Source: Alcaligenaceae bacterium (GTDB lineage Bacteria > Pseudomonadota > Gammaproteobacteria > Burkholderiales > Burkholderiaceae_B). Taken from it: a DNA stretch of 9,555 nt. The stretch covers positions 1-9,555 of the forward strand of contig JAJUJN010000057.1 of NCBI GenBank assembly GCA_029265335.1. Direction: 5' to 3'. The notes beneath the pieces are model-generated. The model was given only the letters and a program-made list of their open reading frames with translations, was not told the origin of the DNA and searched no databases. Within the stretch, counting starts at the first letter, position 1. The number at the start of each line of letters is the position of its first letter. Positions 1-6,482 of this stretch are shown here, one piece after another. The translations under genes and the position numbers were made by a program.

Positions 1-363
1 ACAATTGCGAAATAGGCTGAAAAGCACATATAACCCATTGATTTTTATTGTTTTTTATTTATCAATCAATGTTCAGGCGCAGAATATTGAATGATTTTGC
101 GCTCACCCGACATCGCAGAGGGCTTGGTGCATGGCAGCGACGTGGTGACGGTGAAGCGGCGATTCCACAACCGGTTATGGTGGGCGCACAGCTTATGCAC
201 GGGTTTCGTGAAATTCACATTCACCGCTCGCACAAATAAGTAACCCGCCGGTTTGAGGGTACTCGTGCGAGCATAGCCTTGGCGGGTATTGTTATCGTCG
301 GTATGGCGGTTTCACCAATAACGTAGCACTACTGAAAATATACGTTGCCGTGTAGCACCCTCG
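1..363. other. Intergenic region, AT-rich left end, no convincing gene
   Basis: No gene could be supported here. The first ~75 bases are strongly AT-rich, with runs of T on the plus strand, and differ sharply from the GC-rich remainder. A perfect 8-base inverted repeat (36-43 with 64-71) brackets 20 AT-rich bases. A second 8-base inverted repeat (226-233 with 265-272) lies in the GC-richer half. A 63-codon plus-strand frame (48-239) and an open minus-strand frame (about 311 down to 69, without a good start) both exist, but neither has a ribosome binding site or a product I recognise. Next to the end of the dehydrogenase gene a 5-bp stem (352-356 with 363-367) overlaps its stop codon. It has no following T run, so I do not call it a terminator. 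The left end may be the promoter of a gene outside the window. Confidence 0.6.
31..43 (-). promoter_or_regulatory. Candidate IHF binding site
   Basis: Read on the minus strand, these 13 bases match the IHF consensus WATCAANNNNTTR at every defined position. On their 5' side (plus coordinates 44-62) they are preceded by an A-rich tract, as is typical of strong IHF sites. The match overlaps the left arm of the 8-base inverted repeat 36-43/64-71. IHF bends DNA at promoters, origins and recombination sites. Which of these applies cannot be told, because the neighbour to the left is outside the window. A short consensus in AT-rich DNA can also match by chance. Confidence 0.4.
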
Positions 364-1830
364 CTACCACTGGGTTGCGATGTATTTGCACTCCATGAAT
401 TCGAGCATGCCGTGGTGGCTGCCCTCGCGGCCCAGGCCGCTTTGTTTCATACCGCCGAAGGGGGCAGCTGGGTCGGACACCAAACCGCGGTTGAGGGCCA
501 CCATGCCGCTGTCGATGGCTTCGCAGACGCGCAGCCCACGCGCGAGGTCGCTGGTGTACACGTATGACACCAGGCCATACTCGGTGGCGTTGGCCTGCTC
601 GATGGCGTCGTCTTCGTGGTCGAACACCACCAATGGTGCTACCGGGCCAAAGATTTCTTCTTGCAGCACGCGCGAGCCGTGGGCCACGTCGGCCAGCACG
701 GTGGGCTGGAAGAAGCAGCCAGGGCCATCCACGGCCTTGCCGCCGGTGAGCACGCGGGCGCCGCGTTGTACCGCGTCTTCTACCATGTCGGCCACGGTGT
801 GGACGGCTCGAGAATTGATGAGCGGGCCGCAGCCAGTGTTGGGGTCTACACCCGGGCCGAGCTTGAGCGCGGCCATGCGTTCGGTGAGGCGTTTGGCAAA
901 CTCGTCGTACACGCCGCGTTGCACATAGAAGCGATTGGCGGCCGTGCAGGCTTGCCCGCCGTTGCGCATTTTGGCCACCATGGCGCCGTCGATGGCGGCG
1001 TCGATATCGGCATCGTCGAACACCAGGAAAGGCGCATTGCCGCCCAATTCCATGGAGCAGTGCACGATGTTGTCTGCCGCTTGCTTGATGAGCTCACGAC
1101 CCACTTCAGTGGAGCCGGTGAACGAGAGCTTGCGCACACGGTGATCGGTGAGCAGATGGCTGATCACCTTGCCCGAAGTGGAGGTGGTAATGACGTTCAC
1201 CGCGCCAGCCGGCACTCCGGCTTCGTGCAGAATGGCGGCCATGGCGTAGGCCGTGAGCGGGGTTTCGCCCGCCGGCTTGAGCACGCAGGTGCAGCCAGCC
1301 GCCAGAGCGGGCGCAATCTTGCGCGTGGCCATGGCGGCAGGAAAGTTCCAGGGAGTGATGAGCAACGAAACTCCAATAGGCTGGTAGCGCACCAGCATCT
1401 GGTTGCCACCGGCCGGCGCGGTACCCAGTTCTCCTGGGCTGCGCACGGCTTCTTCGGCAAACCAGCGGAAGACCTCGGCGGCATAGGCGACCTCGCCCAA
1501 CGCATCGCTCAAGGCCTTGCCATTTTCCAGCGCAATCAACCGGGCAAGCTCTTCTTTGCGTTCCATCATGAGCTCGAAACTGCGCCGCAGCCACTCGGCG
1601 CGCACTCGCGGTGGCGCACTGGCCACGCTATGCGCCGCCGCAGCGGCGGCATCTACCGCAGCCATGGCTTCTTCGGGGGTGGCGTTGGCGACGGTGGCCA
1701 ATGTGCTGCCATCGGCAGGATGGGTAACGGCAATGGCATCACGTTCGCGTGCTTCACGCCATTCCCCGGCGATCCAAAGCCGACCCTGGCCCCACTCGAG
1801 GTCGGGAAGTACGGAAGATTGAGACGACAT
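364..1830 (-). CDS. gabD: NAD(P)-dependent succinate-semialdehyde dehydrogenase (aldehyde dehydrogenase family)
   Basis: This 488-residue protein is full length for the GabD type of aldehyde dehydrogenase. Such enzymes oxidise succinate semialdehyde to succinate with NAD(P)+, the last step of the GABA shunt, in the cytoplasm. Visible landmarks are the oxyanion Asn in TPWNFP (N162), the cofactor Lys in VLKPA (K185), the nucleotide-binding FTGS (237-240), the general base Glu in MELGG (E261) and the nucleophile Cys in GGQACTAANR (C295). The C-terminal APFGGMKQSGLGREG segment is typical of this subfamily. The ATG start is supported by AGGAG seven bases upstream. It is the last gene of the minus-strand cluster, 97 bases after the cupin gene and separated from it by a hairpin. 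No GABA transaminase is visible, so the substrate could be another semialdehyde such as glutarate semialdehyde. The fold is certain; the substrate is inferred. Confidence 0.88.
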   Translation of the reverse strand: MSSQSSVLPDLEWGQGRLWIAGEWREARERDAIAVTHPADGSTLATVANATPEEAMAAVDAAAAAAHSVASAPPRVRAEWLRRSFELMMERKEELARLIALENGKALSDALGEVAYAAEVFRWFAEEAVRSPGELGTAPAGGNQMLVRYQPIGVSLLITPWNFPAAMATRKIAPALAAGCTCVLKPAGETPLTAYAMAAILHEAGVPAGAVNVITTSTSGKVISHLLTDHRVRKLSFTGSTEVGRELIKQAADNIVHCSMELGGNAPFLVFDDADIDAAIDGAMVAKMRNGGQACTAANRFYVQRGVYDEFAKRLTERMAALKLGPGVDPNTGCGPLINSRAVHTVADMVEDAVQRGARVLTGGKAVDGPGCFFQPTVLADVAHGSRVLQEEIFGPVAPLVVFDHEDDAIEQANATEYGLVSYVYTSDLARGLRVCEAIDSGMVALNRGLVSDPAAPFGGMKQSGLGREGSHHGMLEFMECKYIATQW

Positions 1831-1867
1831 GTGAACGCTCCTGACTCAGGATGGTAGAGAAGTGTTG

Positions 1868-1886
1868 GGCGATCGGCGCGATCGCC
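1868..1886 (-). repeat. Perfect 8-bp hairpin between cupin and dehydrogenase genes
   Basis: Two perfect 8-base arms (1868-1875 and 1879-1886) flank a 3-base centre in the gap between the cupin stop and the gabD start. In RNA read from the minus strand this is a compact GC-rich stem-loop about 40 bases upstream of the gabD start. It is not followed by a U run in that direction, so it is not a normal intrinsic terminator for the cluster. On the plus strand it is followed only by TTTC. It could be an mRNA processing or stabilising element, a weak attenuator, or an operator. The structure is seen; the role is unknown. Confidence 0.5.
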
Positions 1887-1929
1887 TTTCGATAGCTGTA
1901 AACGAGAACTGTGCGTTGCCAGTACCCCC

Positions 1930-2469
1930 TTAGGGAGCCGGCGCCGGCACGTGTTCGGTGAGGGCTTGGTGGTCGGCGGCGGTGTAGAACACCACGAGGC
2001 GCACAGGCCCCTGCCCCACGTTGCGACCATTGTGCGGCAAGCCCACCACTTCGGCCAAAGTTTGCCCGGCAGCCACACGGTGTTGACGATCCGCCGTGCT
2101 GATCTCGAGCTCGCCTTCAAGCACATAGGCGAAGGAGCCGAAAGGGTGTGTATGCCAGCCGGTTTCGCCACCTTCGGCCAATTCGATTTCGAGAGCTACC
2201 ACTCGCGCCTGGCCTTGTGGATACTCAATGGCCTGGCCGGCCCACGTGGTGGTGGTGTCGAGCAAAGTGCGGGCCTGCATGGCGGGTGGTGCCGCAGCCT
2301 CTGCGGCTTGCGTCGCATCACCGGCCAGACTGTTGCTGGCGCCCAGCAGGGCTGCCAGCGCTAACGCCAGGGCAAACTTGCGCGGCAGCCCCGCCCTGCC
2401 CCGTGGCCGTTGGCGGATTGGCGTACAGAAAGGCAGTGCCCACGCTGCCATGACAGAACGTTGCATCAT
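1930..2469 (-). CDS. Small cupin-domain protein, probably exported
   Basis: This 179-residue protein has one cupin_2 barrel at about residues 85-165. Motif 1 is HTH (H106, H108) followed by YVLEGELE, and motif 2 includes GLPHNGRN with a third His (H146). The acidic ligand usual at the seventh position of motif 1 is Ser (S112), so metal binding would rest on three His. The N terminus is long and Arg-rich (RQRPRGR, 19-25). It leads into an RKF plus hydrophobic segment (about 32-46) and a possible SLA|G signal peptidase I site (49/50), which suggests a periplasmic location. Two ATGs stand in tandem at 2469 and 2466; GGAAG and AAGG lie just upstream. The gene begins 24 bases after the methionine synthase-like stop, so the two are probably co-transcribed. 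Substrate and reaction are unknown. The family call is firm; export is likely but not certain. Confidence 0.8.
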   Translation of the reverse strand: MMQRSVMAAWALPFCTPIRQRPRGRAGLPRKFALALALAALLGASNSLAGDATQAAEAAAPPAMQARTLLDTTTTWAGQAIEYPQGQARVVALEIELAEGGETGWHTHPFGSFAYVLEGELEISTADRQHRVAAGQTLAEVVGLPHNGRNVGQGPVRLVVFYTAADHQALTEHVPAPAP

Positions 2470-2493
2470 GCCTTTCTTCCATCTATACGGGGC

Positions 2494-3615
2494 TTATTCG
2501 CCCCACACTTCGCGGGCGGTTTCGAGCACCAGCTCCAGCTTTTTGCGCTGGTCTTCTACCGCGATGTCATTACCATGCACGGTGCTGGAAAAACCACACT
2601 GCGGCGACAAGGCCAGCTGCTCGAGCGGAGCATATTTGGCGGCTTCGTCGATACGACGCTTGAGGTCGTCTTTGTTTTCGAGTTGACCGAATTTTGTGGT
2701 GACCAAACCGAGCACCGCCAGCTTGTTCTTGGGCAGGTAACGCAGCGGGCGGAAGTCGCCGGAGCGGTCGTCGTCGTACTCCAGGAAGTAGGCGTCGACA
2801 TCCATTTCGGCCAACAGCGCCTCGGCCACCGGCTCGTAGTTACCGGCTGCCGCGTGCGTGCTGCGGAAGTTGCCGCGGCACAGGTGAATACCCAGCACCA
2901 TGCCTTTGGGCTTGTGAGCCACCACTTTGTTGATGAACCAGGCGTAGCGGTGCGACAGTTCGTCGGGGTCGTCGCCCCGCTGACGCGCTGCTTCGCGCAT
3001 TTTCTCGTCGCACAGATAGGCCAGGTTGGTGTCGTCCATCTGCACGTAGTTGCAGCCGGCGTTCGCCAATGCCTGCAACTCGTCGCCGTAGGCGCGCGCT
3101 ACGTCGTCGTAGAAATCAGGGTCGAGTTCGGGATAGGCTTCTTTGCTGATGCCGGCACGGCCGCCCCGGAAGTGCAACATGGTGGGCGATGGGATGCACA
3201 CTTTGGGCACAGCGCCAGGCGCTTGAATCTGCGATTTGAGATATTCGAAGTCGGCCAATTGAATATTGACCGCATGGCGTACTTTATCGATGACGCGGAT
3301 GGCGGGCGGAGCCAGTTCTTCTTTGCCATCGGCGCCCTTCACAATCACGGGGATGTCGGTGTGCACGCCACCCAGCTGTTGCAGGAAGTCGATGTGGAAA
3401 TAGGTGCGGCGATATTCACCGTCGGTAATGGCCTTCAAGCCGACGTCTTCTTGAAAACGCACCACTTCGGTGATGGCTTTATCTTCTACCTTGCGCAGTT
3501 CCTCGGCCGAAATTTCGCCTTTGGCATGACGCTCTCGAGCTTCCAGCAAGAATTTGGGGCGCAGAAAACTGCCGACGTGATCAGCACGAAAAGGAGGGTT
3601 GAGCGGAATGGACAT
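2494..3615 (-). CDS. Cobalamin-independent methionine synthase-like protein (MetE C-terminal domain only)
   Basis: This 373-residue protein consists only of the catalytic TIM barrel of MetE-type methionine synthase (COG0620, like Bacillus YxjG/YxjH). Full MetE is about 750 residues and has an extra N-terminal domain that helps bind methyl-tetrahydrofolate. All four expected zinc ligands are visible: H244 and C246 in GIHLCRGN, E279 in FLEYDD and C340 in SPQCGF. MDD (193-195) and DGEYRR (65-70) fit homocysteine binding and the barrel core. It most likely transfers a methyl group to homocysteine or a related thiol; the donor is unknown. I chose the ATG at 3615 because GGAG lies five bases upstream and FRADHVGSF follows at once, as is usual for this family. 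The frame stays open 60 codons further upstream, but that part reads as non-conserved leader. It is the first gene of the minus-strand cluster, divergent from the globin gene. Confidence 0.85.
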   Translation of the reverse strand: MSIPLNPPFRADHVGSFLRPKFLLEARERHAKGEISAEELRKVEDKAITEVVRFQEDVGLKAITDGEYRRTYFHIDFLQQLGGVHTDIPVIVKGADGKEELAPPAIRVIDKVRHAVNIQLADFEYLKSQIQAPGAVPKVCIPSPTMLHFRGGRAGISKEAYPELDPDFYDDVARAYGDELQALANAGCNYVQMDDTNLAYLCDEKMREAARQRGDDPDELSHRYAWFINKVVAHKPKGMVLGIHLCRGNFRSTHAAAGNYEPVAEALLAEMDVDAYFLEYDDDRSGDFRPLRYLPKNKLAVLGLVTTKFGQLENKDDLKRRIDEAAKYAPLEQLALSPQCGFSSTVHGNDIAVEDQRKKLELVLETAREVWGE

Positions 3616-3808
3616 ATGAACTCCGGTTGAGGTTGACTGACGCCGTGCCGATGGGTTGCCCGAGGCTGGGTTTATGGGCCCCCAACCCCGTAACGAATAA
3701 GGCCGAACATCGCTGAAAGGGGCTATTCTCGGTTCTCGCTCGCCCGAGCGCAAGGGCGTGGCCTGCGCGACACACAAAAATGCATGAAAACTCACCCAAA
3801 GTCATAAC
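3616..3808 (-). other. Long 5' leader of the methionine synthase-like gene
   Basis: About 190 bases separate the AT-rich divergent promoter zone from the methionine synthase-like start. Transcribed from the minus strand, this leader can form a 6-bp stem at 3737-3742/3745-3750 and another 6-bp stem (GGGTTG with CAACCC, 3653-3658/3683-3688) enclosing a G-rich stretch. I compared it by eye with remembered SAM-II, SAH and cobalamin riboswitch cores and found none. Long structured leaders are common before methionine genes, so regulation at RNA level is possible but unproven. The ribosome binding site is GGAG, five bases before the ATG. Confidence 0.35.
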
Positions 3809-3825
3809 ATTCATATAGAATGAAT
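3809..3825. promoter_or_regulatory. Candidate NsrR operator in divergent promoter region
   Basis: The 17-base dyad ATTCAT-N5-ATGAAT is perfect in its six outer pairs. It matches 12 of 16 defined positions of the NsrR core ATGCATTT-N-AAATGCAT that I recall for proteobacteria. It sits in an AT-rich island about 70 bases upstream of the truncated globin start, whose downstream partner encodes an NsrR-type repressor. A weak minus-strand promoter (TTAATA, 17-base spacer, TTATGA, overlapping the dyad) could fire toward the methionine synthase-like gene. Repression of the globin-nsrR pair is the simplest reading; shared control of both directions is possible. Confidence 0.45.
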
Positions 3826-3893
3826 ATTAAGAAACGCCCGAACACAATTGCCGGGCAATACTTGGCAAAGTTACCGTCATCTCCGGAGTTCTC

Positions 3894-4313
3894 ATGCGTC
3901 AAGACAACAACGTGTCCGAAGCCGATGTCCGTTGGCTGGTCGAAAACTTCTACAGTCGGGTGCGGGCCGACGATCAACTCGCCCCCATCTTCGCCCTGCG
4001 CCTCAGCGACGAACAATGGCCGCACCACCTCGACCGCATGGTCGACTTCTGGTCGTCATTGCTGCGCGGCACGGCGCGCTACAGCGGCACGCCCATGACC
4101 CGCCACGTCACCCTGCCCGATATCACCGCAGAAGATTTCGAGCAGTGGCTGGCGCTGTTTCACGCCACCACCGCCGAGCACCCCAACCCAGAGGTGCGCG
4201 ACCGCGCCAACCTCATGGCGGGTCGCATCGCGCGCAGCCTGTGGATGGGTTACCAGATGCACAATGTCCCCGAGCGCATGGCGGCCGATCTCAACGTGCC
4301 GCAGCCCGCTTGA
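3894..4313 (+). CDS. Group III truncated hemoglobin
   Basis: This 139-residue cytoplasmic heme protein belongs to the group III (P) truncated globins, whose best studied member is Campylobacter Ctb. Key residues fall at nearly the same numbers as in Ctb: distal Tyr B10 (Y20 in NFYSRVR), distal His E7 (H44 or H45 in WPHHLDRM), proximal His F8 (H71 in MTRHVTL) and Trp G8 (W85 in QWLALF). PIF (31-33) and FW (52-53) are further family marks. Such globins bind O2 and NO and are linked to nitrosative stress or oxygen handling; the exact activity is not shown by sequence. The ATG has GGAG five bases upstream. nsrR starts 19 bases after its stop, so the two probably form one NO-responsive transcript controlled from the dyad at 3809-3825. 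Confidence 0.9.
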   Translation: MRQDNNVSEADVRWLVENFYSRVRADDQLAPIFALRLSDEQWPHHLDRMVDFWSSLLRGTARYSGTPMTRHVTLPDITAEDFEQWLALFHATTAEHPNPEVRDRANLMAGRIARSLWMGYQMHNVPERMAADLNVPQPA

Positions 4314-4332
4314 TCACCCACGGGCGGCTGTC

Positions 4333-4791
4333 ATGCGACTGAGCCTCATGAGCGATTACGCCATGCGCCTGCTGATGTATCTGGCAGCGCAGCGCGATCG
4401 TCTGTGCACTGTTCAGGAAGTTGCACGAGCATTCAACGTATCGCAGGCGCATCTCACCAAGGTGGTGCACCGACTTGCGCAGCGCGGCTGGATCGAAACC
4501 GTACGCGGCAAGGGTGGTGGCATGCGTTTGGCGCATGAGCCGGCTGATATTCGGCTGGGCGCCGTTCTGCGCGATACCGAACCCGACTTCACGCTGGTGG
4601 AATGCCTGGGCAACAACAACAATTGTCAATTGAGCGGCGATTGCTTGCTCTCAGGCGTGCTCGAGCGGGCGCAGGCGGCTTTCATGGCCGAGCTGCAGCG
4701 CCACACTCTGGCCGACATCATGCCTGGCCCCAGCCCAAGTTGGCAGCGCCTGCTGGCAAGCGGTCAGGCAATCCGCCTCCACAGTTCCTGA
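4333..4791 (+). CDS. nsrR: NO-sensing Rrf2-family transcriptional repressor NsrR
   Basis: This 152-residue Rrf2-family regulator has an N-terminal winged helix (recognition region about residues 27-60, with NVSQAHLTKVVHRLAQRGW). Its C-terminal Fe-S loop has three cysteines: C91, C98 and C104 (C-X6-C-X5-C, within VECLGNNNNC and SGDC). D8 matches the Asp that is the fourth cluster ligand in Streptomyces NsrR. These features, plus the LVECLGNNN and HTLADI segments, favour NsrR over IscR or RirA. NsrR represses NO-detoxification genes until NO attacks its cluster. I chose the ATG at 4333 because MRLSLMSDYAMR is the usual N terminus; an upstream ATG at 4264 would add 23 unrelated residues overlapping the globin gene. 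The ribosome binding site is poor (GGGCGG). The 3' end overlaps the convergent Nudix-MBL gene by 28 bases. Confidence 0.9.
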   Translation: MRLSLMSDYAMRLLMYLAAQRDRLCTVQEVARAFNVSQAHLTKVVHRLAQRGWIETVRGKGGGMRLAHEPADIRLGAVLRDTEPDFTLVECLGNNNNCQLSGDCLLSGVLERAQAAFMAELQRHTLADIMPGPSPSWQRLLASGQAIRLHSS

Positions 4792-6482
4792 TCCACCCTC
4801 TCGGCGCGGCCATCTTCCTCGAGCTTGAGCAAATGTGCATGCAGCGATCTAGCGGCCACCGGCTTGAGAGCCGGCACCAACTGCGTATACACCTTGCTCA
4901 GCAGTTCGGCCTCGGTGGTGCCTTCGGTGGATAGCGCCCGCCACACCAAGGTTTCGCGGCGCAGGCGATGGTCGATGAGGTCTCGGATCACCTGCTGAGG
5001 CTTATCCATCAAAAAGCCATGAGCCGGGGCAAGCCATTCGATCGGGAGTTCCAACAAACGCTCGAGCGAACGCAGATATTGCGTCATGTTGCCATCGGGG
5101 GGGCTGATCACCACTGTGGACCCCTGCATGATGTGGTCGCCGGTAAAGAGCATCGCTTCGCCCTCAAGCCAGTAGCACAGATGGTTGGCCGCGTGTCCGG
5201 GTGTGTGCAGCACCTGCAGGCGCCCTGCTCCGGTGCTGATCCACTCGCCATCGGTGGGCTCGTAATCGGGCTGAAAGGCCATGTCGTGCCCCTGATGCTG
5301 GGCCGGCCAACCAATGAGCTTGATAGGCTGAGCACTCTGCGCCTGCAAGGCTCGCGCTGCCGGGGAATGGTCGGCATGCGTGTGGGTGACCAGAATTTGC
5401 GTGATGGGCCCCGGGCTGGCAGCCAGAATGGCCGCCACATGGGCGTCATCGCTGGGGCCAGGGTCGATCACGGTCACACCTTGCTCGTTACCCAACAGAT
5501 AGGTGTTGGTGCCTGGTCCGGTCATGTAACCGGGGTTATTGCAGGTGAGCCGCCACACATTCTCACCAATGGCCACCGGCACTCCGGGCTCGATTTCGTA
5601 CCGGGCAGTACCAGCGCCGGCTGGGTCGACGCGACCGATCTCGGCCCAGGCCGGATCGCGTGGGCCCACCGCCTGCACGCCGCGGCGACCCGTGGCCATG
5701 CGCGGCATGATGGTGGGAATTTCCTTGAGCTCGGAAACGTAACGGATAAGGCTTTGTGTGCTGTCGAATGAGGCCAGCATCTCGAGCGTGGTGCGGGTGG
5801 CGAACACCAGCGGGAAATCCCCTTTGCGGTGGTCGTCGAGCGCCTGTGAGGGCCGCACCCAGCAACTGGCCACCGCCTCTGCGCCATCGTGTTCGGCGGG
5901 TTGCTCGGTAGGAGCCTCTGCCAGGAAGAAGCGCGTATCGAATCGACGTCGCTGCCCGCGCGGCGTCACCCAGTGGCTGAGATAGTGCAATTGATCAAGC
6001 GCTAATTGCACATCGAGCTGGCGGCACACATCGGCCAGTGAGATTTCGCCTGCGTGCAGCTGGTGGCGCAATTCGCGCCAACGCTGCAACTCGCGGGCTT
6101 CGGCCCGCGGCCACCGGCCGTCGGCATGGCGCGCCAGCAGCAGCCCGGCTTCTTCAAAACATTCGCGCACGGCAGCCACCCAATAGGCCAGGCCGTTCTC
6201 GGCGATGGCCAAACGTTGCCGCGCCTCGGCTTCTGTGCGGCCGGCAAGACAAGCCTCGAGCGACTCGGTGGCGTCGGCCGTGTCGACCGCCCCGCCCGGA
6301 AAAACGTACACACCTGGTACGAAGGCGGCGTTGGGGTCGCGTTGCATCATGAAAACTTCGGGACCCGACGGCCCTTGCCGTACTGGCACCACCAGTGCCG
6401 CGGGCCGCAGCGCCACATCGGGGTGTCCGACGCGAGCGGCTTCGAGTTCGGCGGATTGTCGGGGAGAAATAACCTTGGTCAT
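4764..6482 (-). CDS. Fusion of Nudix hydrolase and LACTB2-like metallo-beta-lactamase-fold hydrolase
   Basis: This 572-residue protein has two enzyme domains. Residues about 25-250 are a Nudix domain of the NUDT19 (coenzyme A diphosphatase-like) type. FPGGAVD (61-67) opens the Nudix box, but about 38 residues separate it from RECFEEAGL (106-114), an insertion typical of that subgroup. Residues about 300-500 are a metallo-beta-lactamase fold with THTHADH (366-372), HTPGH (426-430), GDH (448-450) and PAHG (486-489), so the two-metal site looks complete. NNPGYMTGPGTNTYLLG (315-331) and a C-terminal helical tail to 572 resemble LACTB2, a single-strand RNA endonuclease. The combined substrate is unknown: an acyl-CoA or nucleotide diphosphate plus a thioester or RNA are options. 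No strong ribosome binding site is visible, but no other ATG lies near. It is divergent from gmk and convergent with nsrR. Domain calls are firm; function is inferred. Confidence 0.87.
   Translation of the reverse strand: MTKVISPRQSAELEAARVGHPDVALRPAALVVPVRQGPSGPEVFMMQRDPNAAFVPGVYVFPGGAVDTADATESLEACLAGRTEAEARQRLAIAENGLAYWVAAVRECFEEAGLLLARHADGRWPRAEARELQRWRELRHQLHAGEISLADVCRQLDVQLALDQLHYLSHWVTPRGQRRRFDTRFFLAEAPTEQPAEHDGAEAVASCWVRPSQALDDHRKGDFPLVFATRTTLEMLASFDSTQSLIRYVSELKEIPTIMPRMATGRRGVQAVGPRDPAWAEIGRVDPAGAGTARYEIEPGVPVAIGENVWRLTCNNPGYMTGPGTNTYLLGNEQGVTVIDPGPSDDAHVAAILAASPGPITQILVTHTHADHSPAARALQAQSAQPIKLIGWPAQHQGHDMAFQPDYEPTDGEWISTGAGRLQVLHTPGHAANHLCYWLEGEAMLFTGDHIMQGSTVVISPPDGNMTQYLRSLERLLELPIEWLAPAHGFLMDKPQQVIRDLIDHRLRRETLVWRALSTEGTTEAELLSKVYTQLVPALKPVAARSLHAHLLKLEEDGRAERVDQELWRRIA

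Noticed and set aside
192..202. DnaA-box-like TTATGCACG
   Set aside because: One isolated imperfect match with no cluster of boxes; an origin is not supported.
48..239. 63-codon plus-strand open frame near the left edge
   Set aside because: It starts with TTG, has no ribosome binding site, shows no recognisable domain and crosses the AT/GC composition boundary.
69..311. Open minus-strand frame of about 80 codons ending near 69
   Set aside because: No start codon with ribosome binding site at its head and no product I recognise; it could be a gene remnant, but the sequence alone does not support it.
352..367. Small stem at the gabD stop as a terminator
   Set aside because: Only five base pairs and no U run in the direction of transcription.
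616..1857. Long 413-codon plus-strand frame opposite gabD
   Set aside because: It is antisense to a clearly coding aldehyde dehydrogenase, a usual effect of GC-rich codon use, and has no family features.
2410..3630. 406-codon plus-strand frame opposite the methionine synthase-like gene
   Set aside because: Same antisense effect; the minus strand carries all conserved zinc-site motifs.
3616..3795. 60-residue N-terminal extension of the methionine synthase-like protein
   Set aside because: It lacks family similarity and the internal ATG at 3615 has a well-spaced GGAG, so this stretch is better read as leader.
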